Shown here: positions 24,301-34,800 of the stretch, one piece after another
How the letters are laid out: every line of letters starts with the position of its first letter
Numbering within the stretch: position 1 is the stretch's first letter
From: Steinernema hermaphroditum
Taxonomy: Eukaryota; Nematoda; Chromadorea; Rhabditida; Steinernematidae
Direction: 5' to 3'
Assembly (NCBI GenBank): GCA_030435675.1
Contig: CM059622.1
Location: forward strand, 7,626,001 to 7,690,000
DNA: 64,000 nt
Translations under genes and position numbers: made by a program
Notes under the pieces: generated by a model
What the model was told of the DNA's origin: nothing
What the model saw: only the letters and a program-made list of their open reading frames with translations
The model's database searches: none

Positions 24301-27300
24301 GACTCGTTTTTCAAAAAACAGAAACTCGAATCTGGTGACGTAGAGGCGACAAAAAGGGACTCGGACGGAATGGGTCTTCGGGGACCAATTTGTTCTTCGA
24401 TGAGAAGTCGCCAACGAAGGCAAAAGCGCTGTTTTTGAGACCAAAAAGATTTCGGGAATCGAAGAGCTCAGTGGATTTGGGCCGAACATAGGAAATCGGA
24501 CGCCCTTCGAAGAAACATTCGATCAAAGATCTCTGCAAAAGACGATTTTTCCGATTCTAGCACGTGAAGTAAACATGTGACTACCGTATCCCACGTGTTG
24601 CCATTTCCCTTTTGTCGCGAGCCTCGGAACGGCCTTCGGGTGGCGATCGAAGCGGATCGACTTCCGCGATCGATGGGCGAATAAAAAACTCTTTTATGGG
24701 GGTACGATCGTTTTTTCAATCGGGCGATTCGCATCGATTACTCGACGCCGACGACGCATACTTTCGGGGAGACGATAGCATCGGAGACGCCTCGGGAAGG
24801 CGAAGTGACCCGATTAGAGGCGAGGATTAGGTAAAAACTTCGGGTGGTCAGTGTGGAACTGATCAGTGGATCATGCGTTCCCAAAAAAGGACCGTTAGTG
24901 CAAACAATGAATGTCACAAAAAGATCTTCAGTTTCGCTTCCAGGATAGAAACATTCATCATCGGAAGCCGCAGATGAAAGCGATAAATTCGCTCCTTTTC
25001 GTTTTATGGAATAACCCAAATATCTCGAACGGATAAGTAGCCGGGAGGGAGAGTAGTCACGAGATCTCTGAAAACGATGATCGATGACGGAGCCATTCTC
25101 AGTAGATCGTGGATCTGGTGGACCGGGTAGGAACACTACAGGGTGTTCCATAAGTTCTGTAACGCCTCAAAATGAGCATATCTCGCCGAAAATTTAACTG
25201 ATTCGCGCCAGGGGTGGGCAAAGGGTGGGTCGATTGTGGTCCCGCAACGAAATCCCTGACTTCACAATGTACCGCGACGGTCGCGTGGGAGTGTAAAATA
25301 CGGTAGATTTGTGGGCAGTTTACAGTAAAAATGGCCTTATTTCTCGGCTGGGGCAGGCATCAAGGGGTCTACCCGACAGTACGTGGCTTGATAAACGATC
25401 ATATTGCAAAACATAAGGCAAATTGACGATTTTTCCACAAAAGTCAACCTCTTAGGCGAAATCCGCCAATGAAACATAGTAATTTCGATGTACTGCTGCA
25501 TAGAGCTAAGCAAGCTCTATTGATTAGACCCTACTTTACTCCCCCCCAGCCAAGGAAAATGAGGTAAACTGGCCAATTTTGCAATTCTACCGTATGTTCC
25601 TGCCATTGAGGGATATCGTTGCGGGACCACATTTACTTATTTTCAGTTTTTGTCCAATTTCTGTAATGACCATCACGTCTTTTCTCTGCAGCATCTTCTA
25701 GAGGCGGAAAATCCACATTCAAAACTTCTGGGGTTAAGAAACCTATGAAGGATTTCCAATGAATCTGACCATCTTAGGCCAAAACCGGGAATGGAACATA
25801 GTAATTTCGATGTACTGCTGCATAGAGCTAGGCGAACTCTATCGATTAGACCCCCATTTACCCCCCCCCCCCCCAGCCGAGAAAAATGGGGTAAACAGGT
25901 CATTTTATGTAAATCTACCGTAGTTTCCTGCCATTGAGGGAGATCGTTGCGGGACCACACGCCGTGTGTCAAAGTTAGTGTGCCGGATTCGCGAGACTTC
26001 ACTCTCCAAGAAACCATAGATGACATAGTCCAGGGTTCAGGTCGGGGCTACACATGTCCTTGCTCCACTAACTTGGGACAGATCTGTTTCGAGACCTCCA
26101 TCGATAATTTCGATCCATGCGACGAGGTCCAGTCTTGCTGGAGCATCGAATTCTTGTTTATGAAGTGCTCCTGACAAGGGACTGTTCCCAAGTGATACGC
26201 GCAGATCGCGCTGATATTTGGCACAGCGGTAGGGGTGTATATGGGAAGTCAAGCACACATAAACTCGCCTGCCCAAAATGAAAGTATCCGCCCTAAAAAG
26301 GGCCCCGAAGTTACCAAAATTCACTGCACTCGATATTAGTAGAGTTGAATTGCAATTGAGCGCAGTGCTCATGTGGTCGAGGGGTAGTGCTCAGACACGA
26401 CAGATTACAAGTCGGGTTCGACCCCACCCAGGTTTTACTATAGTTCCATCTTCTTTCTTCTAACCATGACAGCATATTTTCTTATTGCTTACCAACACTG
26501 GTCTTTAGTTCGGAACTCTTTGCTGGAATCGGAACTGGTGACCCGTATTTCACCTTTGTCGTGAAGCTGTTTTTCATTCTATCGCGTTCCCCCCTCTCTC
26601 TTTATCCTTTTATGTCACAACGACAGAATCTATTCTGTTCTGGCCAATACACAGATTTAACGGCGTAACTGACCTTCAAAAGTTACGTTCAAATGGATGT
26701 ATCGAACCTTTCTGGATCCGCGCCAACTGTTTGTGTGGTCGAGCTGGAGAGTGTCTTGCTTGCCGTTCTCGGGATTCGGGTTCGACACCCATCCCAGCCA
26801 TTTTTTTTGGTTTGATGTGTTGATGTATTTGATGTGAGATGAGTAGCAAAAGAGGGGGGACCGCGAAAGAAGGAAAAACAGTTTCGCCACAAAGGTGAAA
26901 TTTGGGTTACCAGTTCCGATTCTTGCAAAGGGTTTTTAAGTTATATTTGATGCAAAACAAGAACCAGTGTTAATAAACATCAAGAAACATAATAATGTAC
27001 AGTTTCAGTGGAAAGAAACAAAATCGAAAAATAGAAGATCCTCTGTGGGAGTCGAACACGAGCTTGTAAACTGTCGTGACAGAGCACTATCCCTCGACCA
27101 CACGAGTACAACATATCACTTGGGAACAGTCCCTTGTGAGTGAATTTTGCCACTTGTGCCTTCAGATTCCATTCTTGATAGATTTTTGAGTCGATTTTGA
27201 CTCCTTTTTTTAACAAAAACGGGTTCGTTCGGCCCGTGCCTTCTATTTCGAGCCACACATTAACGGATTTCGATGGGATGTGGCTTCTTGTGAAGTCAAC

Positions 27301-28558
27301 AGATCGAGGAAAACCTGTTTCACGGATAACTCGCTCGTTATGCTGATTTGAGAATGGTTTAATAGAAAAAATCTGCTCATTCGAGAAAAGCGGCAGACGG
27401 ATTCCTCTGCTGGTGACCACGGCGATGAATTTTAAGAAACTTTTCAAAGCCTTTTTTCCGCGTTACAGAACGTTACAGGCGTTACAGAACTTATGGAACA
27501 CCCTGTAGAGTGGATATGAGGGACCTTCCTTTGAGAAGACCTACGGACATGTCAGAAGAGCCTCGAAGGCCCGTTCAGTGCTTAACCACGTCGGCTTCAG
27601 ATCCTGCACTGCGACTTCAAGAACGACTCGGCGCCGTGGGCGATGGTGGCGGTGGACGCGATCATCTTCGACGTCGGCCTCTTCCACTCCCTCTGGGGCA
27701 TCGACGGCTGCATCGCTCAGCACCTTGACGGGGGGTACGGTAGATTCTGCTGGTGCACGTGCCACACGTTCGCCCTCGTCTTCTGCCTCCCCTTCGCCTT
27801 CGCCAAACGCCCGCGTCCCATATACCTCTGGCCCCTGCTCATTCAGGTACGCCCCCTTTGCAGTACGCCTACCGTATCCCTGCAGCAAAGCGCCTACGGC
27901 ATCGGGCTTCTGATTCTGTCGCTGGCGGCGCTTCCACGTGTCCTCCCGACCTTCATGGGCGACGTCAACAACGCGCCGCTCCTCTCGATCCTCGCCTACC
28001 TCCTCGGCACCATGCTCAACTTCTTCCTCGTAAGTTGCCTACCGTATCCCTCGGCCACGACCCCTTCAGCTCTACATCTTCTGGCACTGGTACTGGCACG
28101 TCGAGGAGATCTGGAACTCCGCCCGCAAGATCCGCAACGACCAAACCATCGTCAATCCCAACATCCGTTCCAAACGCTGGATCCCGAAACCGACGCCGGA
28201 GCTCGACGAGACGCTTCTCCGTCCCGCGCTCCCGGCGTCGCCGCCGCTCGTCGCCAAATCGCCTCCGAAAACGAACGGGACCGCCTACAAGCCGCTGCCC
28301 CAAAACAACTACGATACCGTACCTCTCGACAACGCGTCCCGGTCCTACCACGCCCCGCGCAGGCGTGTCCCCTACGACGTCCGTCCTAAGAGCTACTTCC
28401 AGAACCCCTTCGAGTATCCCGCCGCCACCTCCTCCTTCATCGTCGCCAACGGCCAGGCCACACACGTAAACCCGACGTTACCGTACCCCTGCTTCCCCCA
28501 AAACGGCCACCCGAGCATGGTTCTCCGCTCGCCCCACTGCTCCTACACGCCCTTCTAG
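21347..28558 (+). CDS. Four-transmembrane protein with long cytoplasmic tail, family not recognised
   Basis: Five exons fit: 21347-21352 (ATG GAC only, inferred), 23857-24021, 27601-27846, 27886-28029 and 28070-28558, about 349 residues. Exon 1 has an acceptor TTTCTTTCAG 42 bases upstream (a probable spliced-leader site) and a perfect donor GTAAGT, and it joins exon 2 in frame. If exon 1 is wrong, the start would be the Met at 23869. Hydrophobic segments are YIGLLQLVVCVWSL, the WAMVAVDAIIFDVGLF region, GIGLLILSLAALP and LAYLLGTMLNFFLLYIFWHW. The tail (about 140 residues) is Pro/Tyr/Asn-rich and may carry sorting or SH3 motifs. Introns 1 and 2 are 2.5 and 3.6 kb, while introns 3 and 4 are 39-40 bases and each contains CTACCGTATCCC. 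I do not recognise the family. Confidence 0.7.
21353..23856 (+). other. Intron 1 of the four-TM gene
   Basis: This 2.5-kb intron begins GTAAGTTTCC and ends CCCGCTTTCAG. I see no transposon ends and no convincing internal exon. AT-rich segments near 21770-22330 alternate with GC-rich ones. Its existence depends on the inferred two-codon first exon. Confidence 0.4.
25220..25965. repeat. Inverted and direct repeats inside the Tc1-like element
   Basis: A unit of about 175 bases occurs twice in direct orientation (25465-25640 and 25788-25965), each with ACATAGTAATTTCGATGTAC, the CTCTAT...GATTAGACCC string, a poly-C run and CTACCGTA, ending GTTGCGGGACCAC. An inverted partner lies at about 25225-25365 (GTGGTCCCGCAAC ... 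CTCGGCTGGGG). The three copies form a foldback array that probably inserted after the Tc1-like element. Confidence 0.7.
26374..26433 (+). other. tRNA-like module with A-box and B-box (left arm)
   Basis: TGGTCGAGGGG fits the pol III A-box consensus and GGTTCGACCCC fits the B-box, about 35 bases downstream. Pairing for T-stem and acceptor fails, so it is not a functional tRNA. It resembles the head of a tRNA-derived SINE. Confidence 0.4.
26731..26806 (+). other. tRNA-like module in the foldback loop
   Basis: TGGTCGAGCTGG and GGGTTCGACACCC again give A- and B-box-like strings, followed by CCCAGCC and a T8 run that could terminate pol III. It has diverged from the two arm modules. No complete cloverleaf can be drawn. 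Confidence 0.35.
27045..27108 (-). other. tRNA-like module (right arm, minus strand)
   Basis: Read on the minus strand it has TGGTCGAGGGATAGTGCTC followed by CACGACAGTTTACAAG and GTTCGACTCCC, clearly homologous to the module at 26374 in the left arm. The acceptor stem does not pair, so I do not call a tRNA. Confidence 0.4.
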
Positions 28559-28635
28559 AAGCCCCTCACCAGATGCTCACAAGAATGTTCCCACGGGTTC
28601 CAAATCGCGTTTCGCGAAGCTCAGATCTCTCAGAG

Positions 28636-28651
28636 AATAAAGAGCTTTATT
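28636..28651. terminator. Overlapping bidirectional poly(A) signals
   Basis: AATAAA and TTTATT (AATAAA on the minus strand) are separated by only four bases. The plus copy is 78 bases after the four-TM stop (28558). The minus copy is about 197 bases after the VPS13 stop (28848). One short hairpin could therefore end both convergent transcripts. Confidence 0.6.
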
Positions 28652-28847
28652 TCTGCGCCTCTGCAAAGTCCGCCTCGGGTACAGTACTCATGTGCTCTGG
28701 AATACAAAGTCTTAATGCGTGATCAGCCTTAAGCACAGTACATAATCCAATTGTTATTAACAGGAAAACGATTTACAAAGGGCAAAAGCAAAGGTTAGGA
28801 ATACTTACACCACGCGACAAGGCACCAGTTTTGAAAGAAGCCGGCTA

Positions 28848-31800
28848 TCAGCAAGCCTTCTCGTACGCCGACGTCATCTTTGTGAAGATGTTCTGAAAGA
28901 GTTTCACCAATTCAGATTGCTTTAAGTGGCGGCACTTACATCGGCAACTTTCGTATCGACGAACTCCACGAGCTTTCCGTTCGATCCACCACCGATTCCC
29001 AGAAAGCCCTTCTTCGGGTTCTTCAGGAGCACACGAATTCCTTTGGGCGACCGTTCGGGGGACTTGATCTCCGCGTAGCTCATCGTCCAGTCGGTGGTCC
29101 ATACTCCAATCACGTCGTTCTTCCTGGACAGCAGAACACGGATGTCGGTGACGATAAAGACGCACTTCTCGGAGATTGGAGCGTAGGCTATGAAGTGGTC
29201 GGTGTCCGCATATTTGCCACGGTCAGTGTCCTGGATCGATTTCGTGTAAACGTAGCCACAGAACAACAACTCACTCGGAAGATCTTGGAACCAATAGCGT
29301 CACGAGGCGAATAGGGACGAATGATCTGGTCGGAAAGGATCACCCTCGGAGGTCTGATCGGCTTCGCCGCTTCGGAAGTACTGGCGACACTGCAATCGGG
29401 AGAATAGGACAGCAATCAATCGGCGGCAATCAAACTTACGTTTTGACCGCGTCCAAAGAGCTGCTGGCAAAGTCAACGACTCCTGACACTGGACGGGTGA
29501 CAGCGCCAATAAGTCCTTTTCCAAGACCTTTAGCAAATCCACCAGCTCCGCCTTCCCTGGCACCTTCGATAGGTTTCCAGAAGACGCCGGTGACACCGTC
29601 AACCACTCCCTGGCCGAGACCTTTCGCTCCTCTGGCCATCCCTTCACTGAAGTTCTGGGGTCTTCTGTTTAGCGCTTCCTGACGCTTCCGTTGGTACTCG
29701 TCATCGAAGGTCAGCGCCGCTACTCCCTTGCCGACGGTGCCAGTGATTCTGGAGACGGCTCCGGCCGCGCCACCAACGGCGTGACCGAAGAGACTCTGAA
29801 CTCCGATGGCCACACCTTCGGCGAACTCTTCGGGACCTTGGATGAAACCCTAAATACGCACTTTACTTAGGAAAACTAGAATATCCGCATACGTGGAATG
29901 GTTGGTAAAACAGATCTTCCACGCCTGTGGACAAATCGCGGACCAAGCCGAAGGGGTTTCCAAGGATGTCCAAACCGAAGACCAATACGTATAGCTGCTT
30001 CAACGCCTGAATGGTGTAGTGACTCTGGATTTCACCCTGCAGCTGTTGCCTGTTGTAGAAGACGTATTTGCGTTCGAAATACGCCAGTTTGAAGACGACA
30101 TCTTGGAGTTCTGTGAGCGAAACGCCGACACTCTTCAGGATAACGTTCACGAATTCCGACTGAATTGGCAGCGCCTCGCTGTCGCCCTTTCCTGACGATC
30201 CGCCTTGCGAGAAGCTGAGGTGAATCATCAAAGGCGAGATGTGGAGATCATCGTAGTAAGACTTCTGTTGTGTTGAGGCCGTCGTGAGCGCCCGCTCACT
30301 GAGTTGGGCTTTCGTGATGCCCACATCCTTGTCGAACAGTTCCTTCTACAGTAAACGAAATTAGAACAGCTAAAGGCGTTCGGCGCTAACATTGTAAGGT
30401 TTCGCTTCGGTACTCGCTGCAGTGAGCTGTAGCAAAGCGTTGATGAGGCCTTGGTCAACTTGCACAGCAAACTCTTGAATCAGCACGCGCAAGTATTGCA
30501 CTTGCATCACATTCGAGTGTTCCGATTGGCGCATGAGGAAACTGAATTCGAAGAACGGCTTAGGAGCTGAAACTAGGATCTAGAGTTCATTGTACAAAGA
30601 CGTTAATTTACCGCTATCAGCTATAACGGATTTCGGTGGAGGCACAGCAGCCAGCACCACTGGGAACACACATGCGGGGAGCTAAACGAGAGAAGACTAA
30701 ACCTCTCACATTCGGATAAGCGCACCTGGTTGTCAACTTGTAAATGGCTCATCTTCATGTGGATCTGTGTCTGGTGGGGAGATGTACGGTACTGCATCCA
30801 GAAACCAGTTTCGAATCCGCGTCGAATCTTCTGTACGGTGTTCTTCCGCTTCATTATCATCTTCTCGAAGTCCACATGGTACTTGTCCACCGTGTGGAAA
30901 CCATGAGGTCGCCCGCCTACCAGCCACTGTTGATATGCCGTTTCGAAGAGCGACATGTACTTAAGCTCCAGAGGCTTGAATCGATACTTCTGCTGCTTTT
31001 CCCAAACAACATCGGAGCTGGACATCGCCATGTGGATGATTTCTTGGCTCTTCTCGTTGTCAACAACTGACAGCGAAAGCCCGGCCAAAGTAACTTCAAT
31101 CGACTGCACGATGCGTTCCACCTCGTAGGCTTCGAACGCCATTTCCGCCATTACAGTATCGGTCGTCAGCATCAGCACTCGTTGGCGACCATAGAGGAAT
31201 GCCATTGCCATACAGTATCCATGGGCATTGTCTGGAAGGAATCGCCGCAGGTCGTTTTTGTGAAGGACAGTTTCCTGTTCATAGGTTCCCATCTTCCAAT
31301 AGAGGATTCTCTTCGAAAGAACGTCGGTCCATGTATAATAGCAGGTTTCGTTCGGTTCCAACTTGTACATGGAAGCGGCGCCCTTCTGGCAGAACTCCAG
31401 AGACATGTCGGTATGATTTATGACCAGGAGAGGAACCATTCCAGGACTGAACGGTTCCAGGTGAACCACGGACGACGCTTCTCCAACCGAGCATGTCACT
31501 TGAAGTCCGAGATACTGTAACAAAATTAATTAGAGGGTGAGACATCTCAGCGAAACGAACATCGTTGCCAATCTTGCAGAAGGATTCGAAGTTTTCGGTA
31601 AACGGGAACATCACAGATTCTTCTTCGGTCCCGGCGTAACGACCCATGATCAGCTTCCTCTTCTCCTTCTGCTGTGGCCATAGTCCGCTGCACGATTCCG
31701 CCGGTAATTTGACCCATTCATCTCGAGAGAACTCCTTCACTTCCAGATCAAATTTGCTGTTGTTGTAAAGGAGATAGAACGGAGAAAGCGTGACGATCTT

Positions 31801-34800
31801 TGTCAGACCCGACTGGCAGAGTTGGATGTCAACGGTCAACTGGAAAGAAGCACTCATCATGGCATCTGGAAACTGAACGAACCTCGTAATCGAATCCTTC
31901 GTTGGATTTGCACACGATTCGCCCGGAGTTTCCAACCACATCGAGAGGGAATTCGTCCGACCACTGCGATTTCTCCACTTGCACTCGAGCCTACACGTTA
32001 TATTAGTCAATTTCAGCGTTTAGCAACCCGTCTTACCTTCTTCTTCGATAAGAAGTTCTTGTCGGCGAAAGGTAGAAGAATAGGATTGTGGTTGGGTTCG
32101 TGCAGGACAGCCAAGTCTGCCTGAAAGAAATGGCTATGACGGCTCTTCCGAAGATGAGTAGGAGGCTTAAAGCAAGCGGAAACGGACAAAGTGGGAACGA
32201 AACATGTGACTCAGCACCACACCCTACCGAGATCTTCCGGAAAGACTGCGCTACCCACCTTGGAATCGTGCAGATTCTTTTTGCAGGGAGTACACGATCC
32301 GGAACGGGGCAAAACTCCACCCGAGGCACTCTCCTGAAGAAAACTACTCTGGTTAACCCATAAAGAGAAGATATAGACGAAGGGGTGACGAGAAGGGCAG
32401 AGATTAGCAGCGCATGGACAGTAAAGCCGTTCATGGGACGGACATTATCAAGAAGCAACCGCACGCAACCTACCAGATATCGGAGAGGCTTTCCAGTGCT
32501 ATTCACAATCCAGAACGGACAGTACACCTGGCACACCAGCTTATTGTGTTCAGTCGACCAGTGCAGACCAAGATACTAGATAGAGAAGGATGTATTCAAT
32601 CGAAATTACGTTCTCTTACCATATTCTTTGTAGCATCTTCTTCGCATTCAAACATTGCAACACCAAGGTTACTGCGGTACTCCGGAAAGTCGATTACTGC
32701 CTTGTAAGGACAATCTTCATATTGTATTTGGCAGTGGATGCTGTGCGACGCGATGGTATTAAGCGAGGTTTCCTCGCCTCCCTGTAGGGTCACCGTAGCC
32801 TAAAATCAATCAGTATCGCTCAAGTACATGACTCCACAGAGTTACCGGAGCTGTAACCTCCAACTCGAATGGCAAAAGATTCTGGAATGTCAGCGGCGGG
32901 TACAGATGGACCGTGTAGATCGTCTCGGTCTTCTCGCGACCACGTTCGCTGAGCACCTGTTCCTCGATGACCACCAGTTCCACGAAGAGCGCCTTCGAGG
33001 TGTCCTGCGACTGGTCACATCTCAGCGTCGCCCGTTTGCTTGCGCCGAATTCGTGCCATGTGATGGACTCGTTACTGGTTTCATATCTAAGGAAAGAGAT
33101 TGTCATAGAGGAGCCAATCGCTAGCCCAACTGGTCGTTGGCTGGCTTCAGATAGAGCGCTCCAGTATCGGTGTAGAGGAGAGGAAGGGCCACATTCATAG
33201 GTTCACCACCAGCAGGTACAATACCGCAGAGATCAAGATTCGTATCATCTCGCACGGAAAGTACTTCGAATGGAATTGACATATGGTTTACAAACTGAAA
33301 CGGATAGTGAACTCATGTTTTCACGGAGCGCTCACCTTTATGACTGAGGACAATGACACTAAACGTCGCGAGTTCTCGACGCTAGTTTCCACAAGCATCG
33401 ACCACTGCTTTCCAGCGGAGGACGTCTTTGGAAGCCGGATGACCCTCTTCTGAGCGCGCATAACGTCAACCTCACGGAAGGTGCCAAGAAGCTCTAGTCG
33501 GAGATCCGCAGAACGGCTATCCTCAGTGTTGCTCACCATCAGACCGATTCGGTCCTGCCAGTCGACAACTTCAAGCGGAACGTAGTCACCATGGGTAGCA
33601 TCAATGGCTTCATCAGATACATTAACCTAAATGGCTACCCTTAAATCACATACAAAAGAAAGCGACAACCTTCAGAGAGTCAGAGTTCAAGACCTTCACG
33701 ATGAATCCAGTCTCGTTGTAGATAGAATACGGGCTATTTCCAGGAAGCTGGCGCGATTTCGGAGGAGATATCTGGCGAGCTGCTTTTTCGAATGACTAAA
33801 TAGCTCCTTTCACTAAAAATATGCACGTCTTAGTACTAACATCGCCAAGCTTATTCAAGAGTTGCAAGAACGATTTGGTTACGGTAATGTTGATCATATC
33901 CTCGGCTTTAATAACAATCGTGGATTTCGGAGGGGCGGTTTTCTTCTCGTCGTCAGTGGCATCTAGGTCCACAATATCATCACCGTGCGTTCTCATCTGA
34001 AAGTCACCAGACTCATTACCGAAACAAAGTGGTAATCGTTGCCTCCGTGGTGACCTTCCATGGTACCCAAACCCCTTGGGCCGATTCCACGGGTTCAATC
34101 ACCGGTTCCCACACAGAGAACGCCTCGTTGTAGTAGCTCATTTGCATGGAGGCCGAAGCGTCAACTTCTAGCGCTGAAGCCCAGTTTCGTGCCTCTGCAG
34201 ACATTCCCATTTCGAGCAGGATCATAGGCGCGGTGATATCGGCCGAGCCAGCTTCCATCGTCAACACAAACGACTCCAGTTTCACAGTGCACTAAACGGG
34301 ACGCTCACTACGGATTCGCACTACTCTCGAACCTTTTGGTTTGGCTTGCGCAAGAGATCCAAAGCATCTTGTGCTGCCCCTTCACAGAAATCTTCCATGG
34401 CTTCGACTCCCGTTTCCTGAGCGTTGAACCACCAGAATTCGGCAGTGTTGAGTGCTTTACTGTCCCAATAGTTCGGGTATTTGTTGAGAACAGCTCGTCC
34501 GCTTTTCTTGGACGGGTCCTTAACCTGATTCGAACTGAATCCGGCGGAAACGGCGCTAAGAAGTCTAATAATCGAGGGAGAGACTTTGATGCGGATAGAA
34601 TCCATATTCAACATGAATTCCTGATCCTGCGTTGCGTTGTCAATTGTTCCGTTGAACTGAATGTCCAAGCGATTCAAAACCGGGTACACACTAAGTTTTC
34701 TCTTATCTTCCGCGAAGTAAGAACTGACAATCTGCACCGAGTCGACTTTGCCATCCATGTGTTGCTTCCCGTTTTTCTAAATCAATGGCTCTGACTCAGT

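Larger units (their letters stand above)
26165..27140. repeat. Foldback (long inverted repeat) inserted in the transposase
   Basis: Outer arms share ACAAGGGACTGTTCCCAAGT (26174 plus; inverted near 27118). Going inward, homologous inverted segments follow: a tRNA-like module, then AACACTGGT, then ATCGGAACTGGT with TTTCACCTTTGT (about 26530-26570 plus; 26885-26920 inverted). The loop of about 250 bases holds another tRNA-like module. The insertion splits the transposase between the IYQEWNL and DAPAR blocks, so it arrived after the Tc1-like element. Confidence 0.72.
25139..27505 (-). mobile_element. Tc1/mariner-family element with nested insertions (2.37 kb)
   Basis: Both ends carry CAGGGTGTTCCATAAGT followed by TCTGTAACGCC in inverted orientation, flanked by TA (25137-25138 and 27506-27507). 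On the minus strand a broken transposase is visible. Positions 27400-27165 contain SNEQIFSIKPFSNQHNERVI, then SKSVNVW and KKGVKIDSKIYQEWNL, which match the first catalytic Asp region and the following core of Tc1-like transposases. The first Asp appears as Asn (SNEQ in place of SDEK). Positions about 26158-26090 contain DAPARLDLVAWIEI, resembling the second Asp region (DSAPAH...). The segment between is an unrelated foldback insertion. The element lies within intron 2 of the four-TM gene, in antisense orientation, and cannot encode an active enzyme. Confidence 0.78.

Noticed and set aside
26367..26440. Functional tRNA gene
   Set aside because: A- and B-boxes fit but T-stem and acceptor stem pairs fail at most positions, so only a tRNA-like module is reported.
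27753..28469. 238-codon plus frame of His/Pro/Arg-rich sequence
   Set aside because: It is the wrong phase of the four-TM gene exons and reads straight through two introns with good GT/AG ends.
28467..28515. An extra intron near the end of the four-TM gene (CACAC|GTAAACC)
   Set aside because: The frame continues open to the stop without it, and no acceptor restores a better reading.
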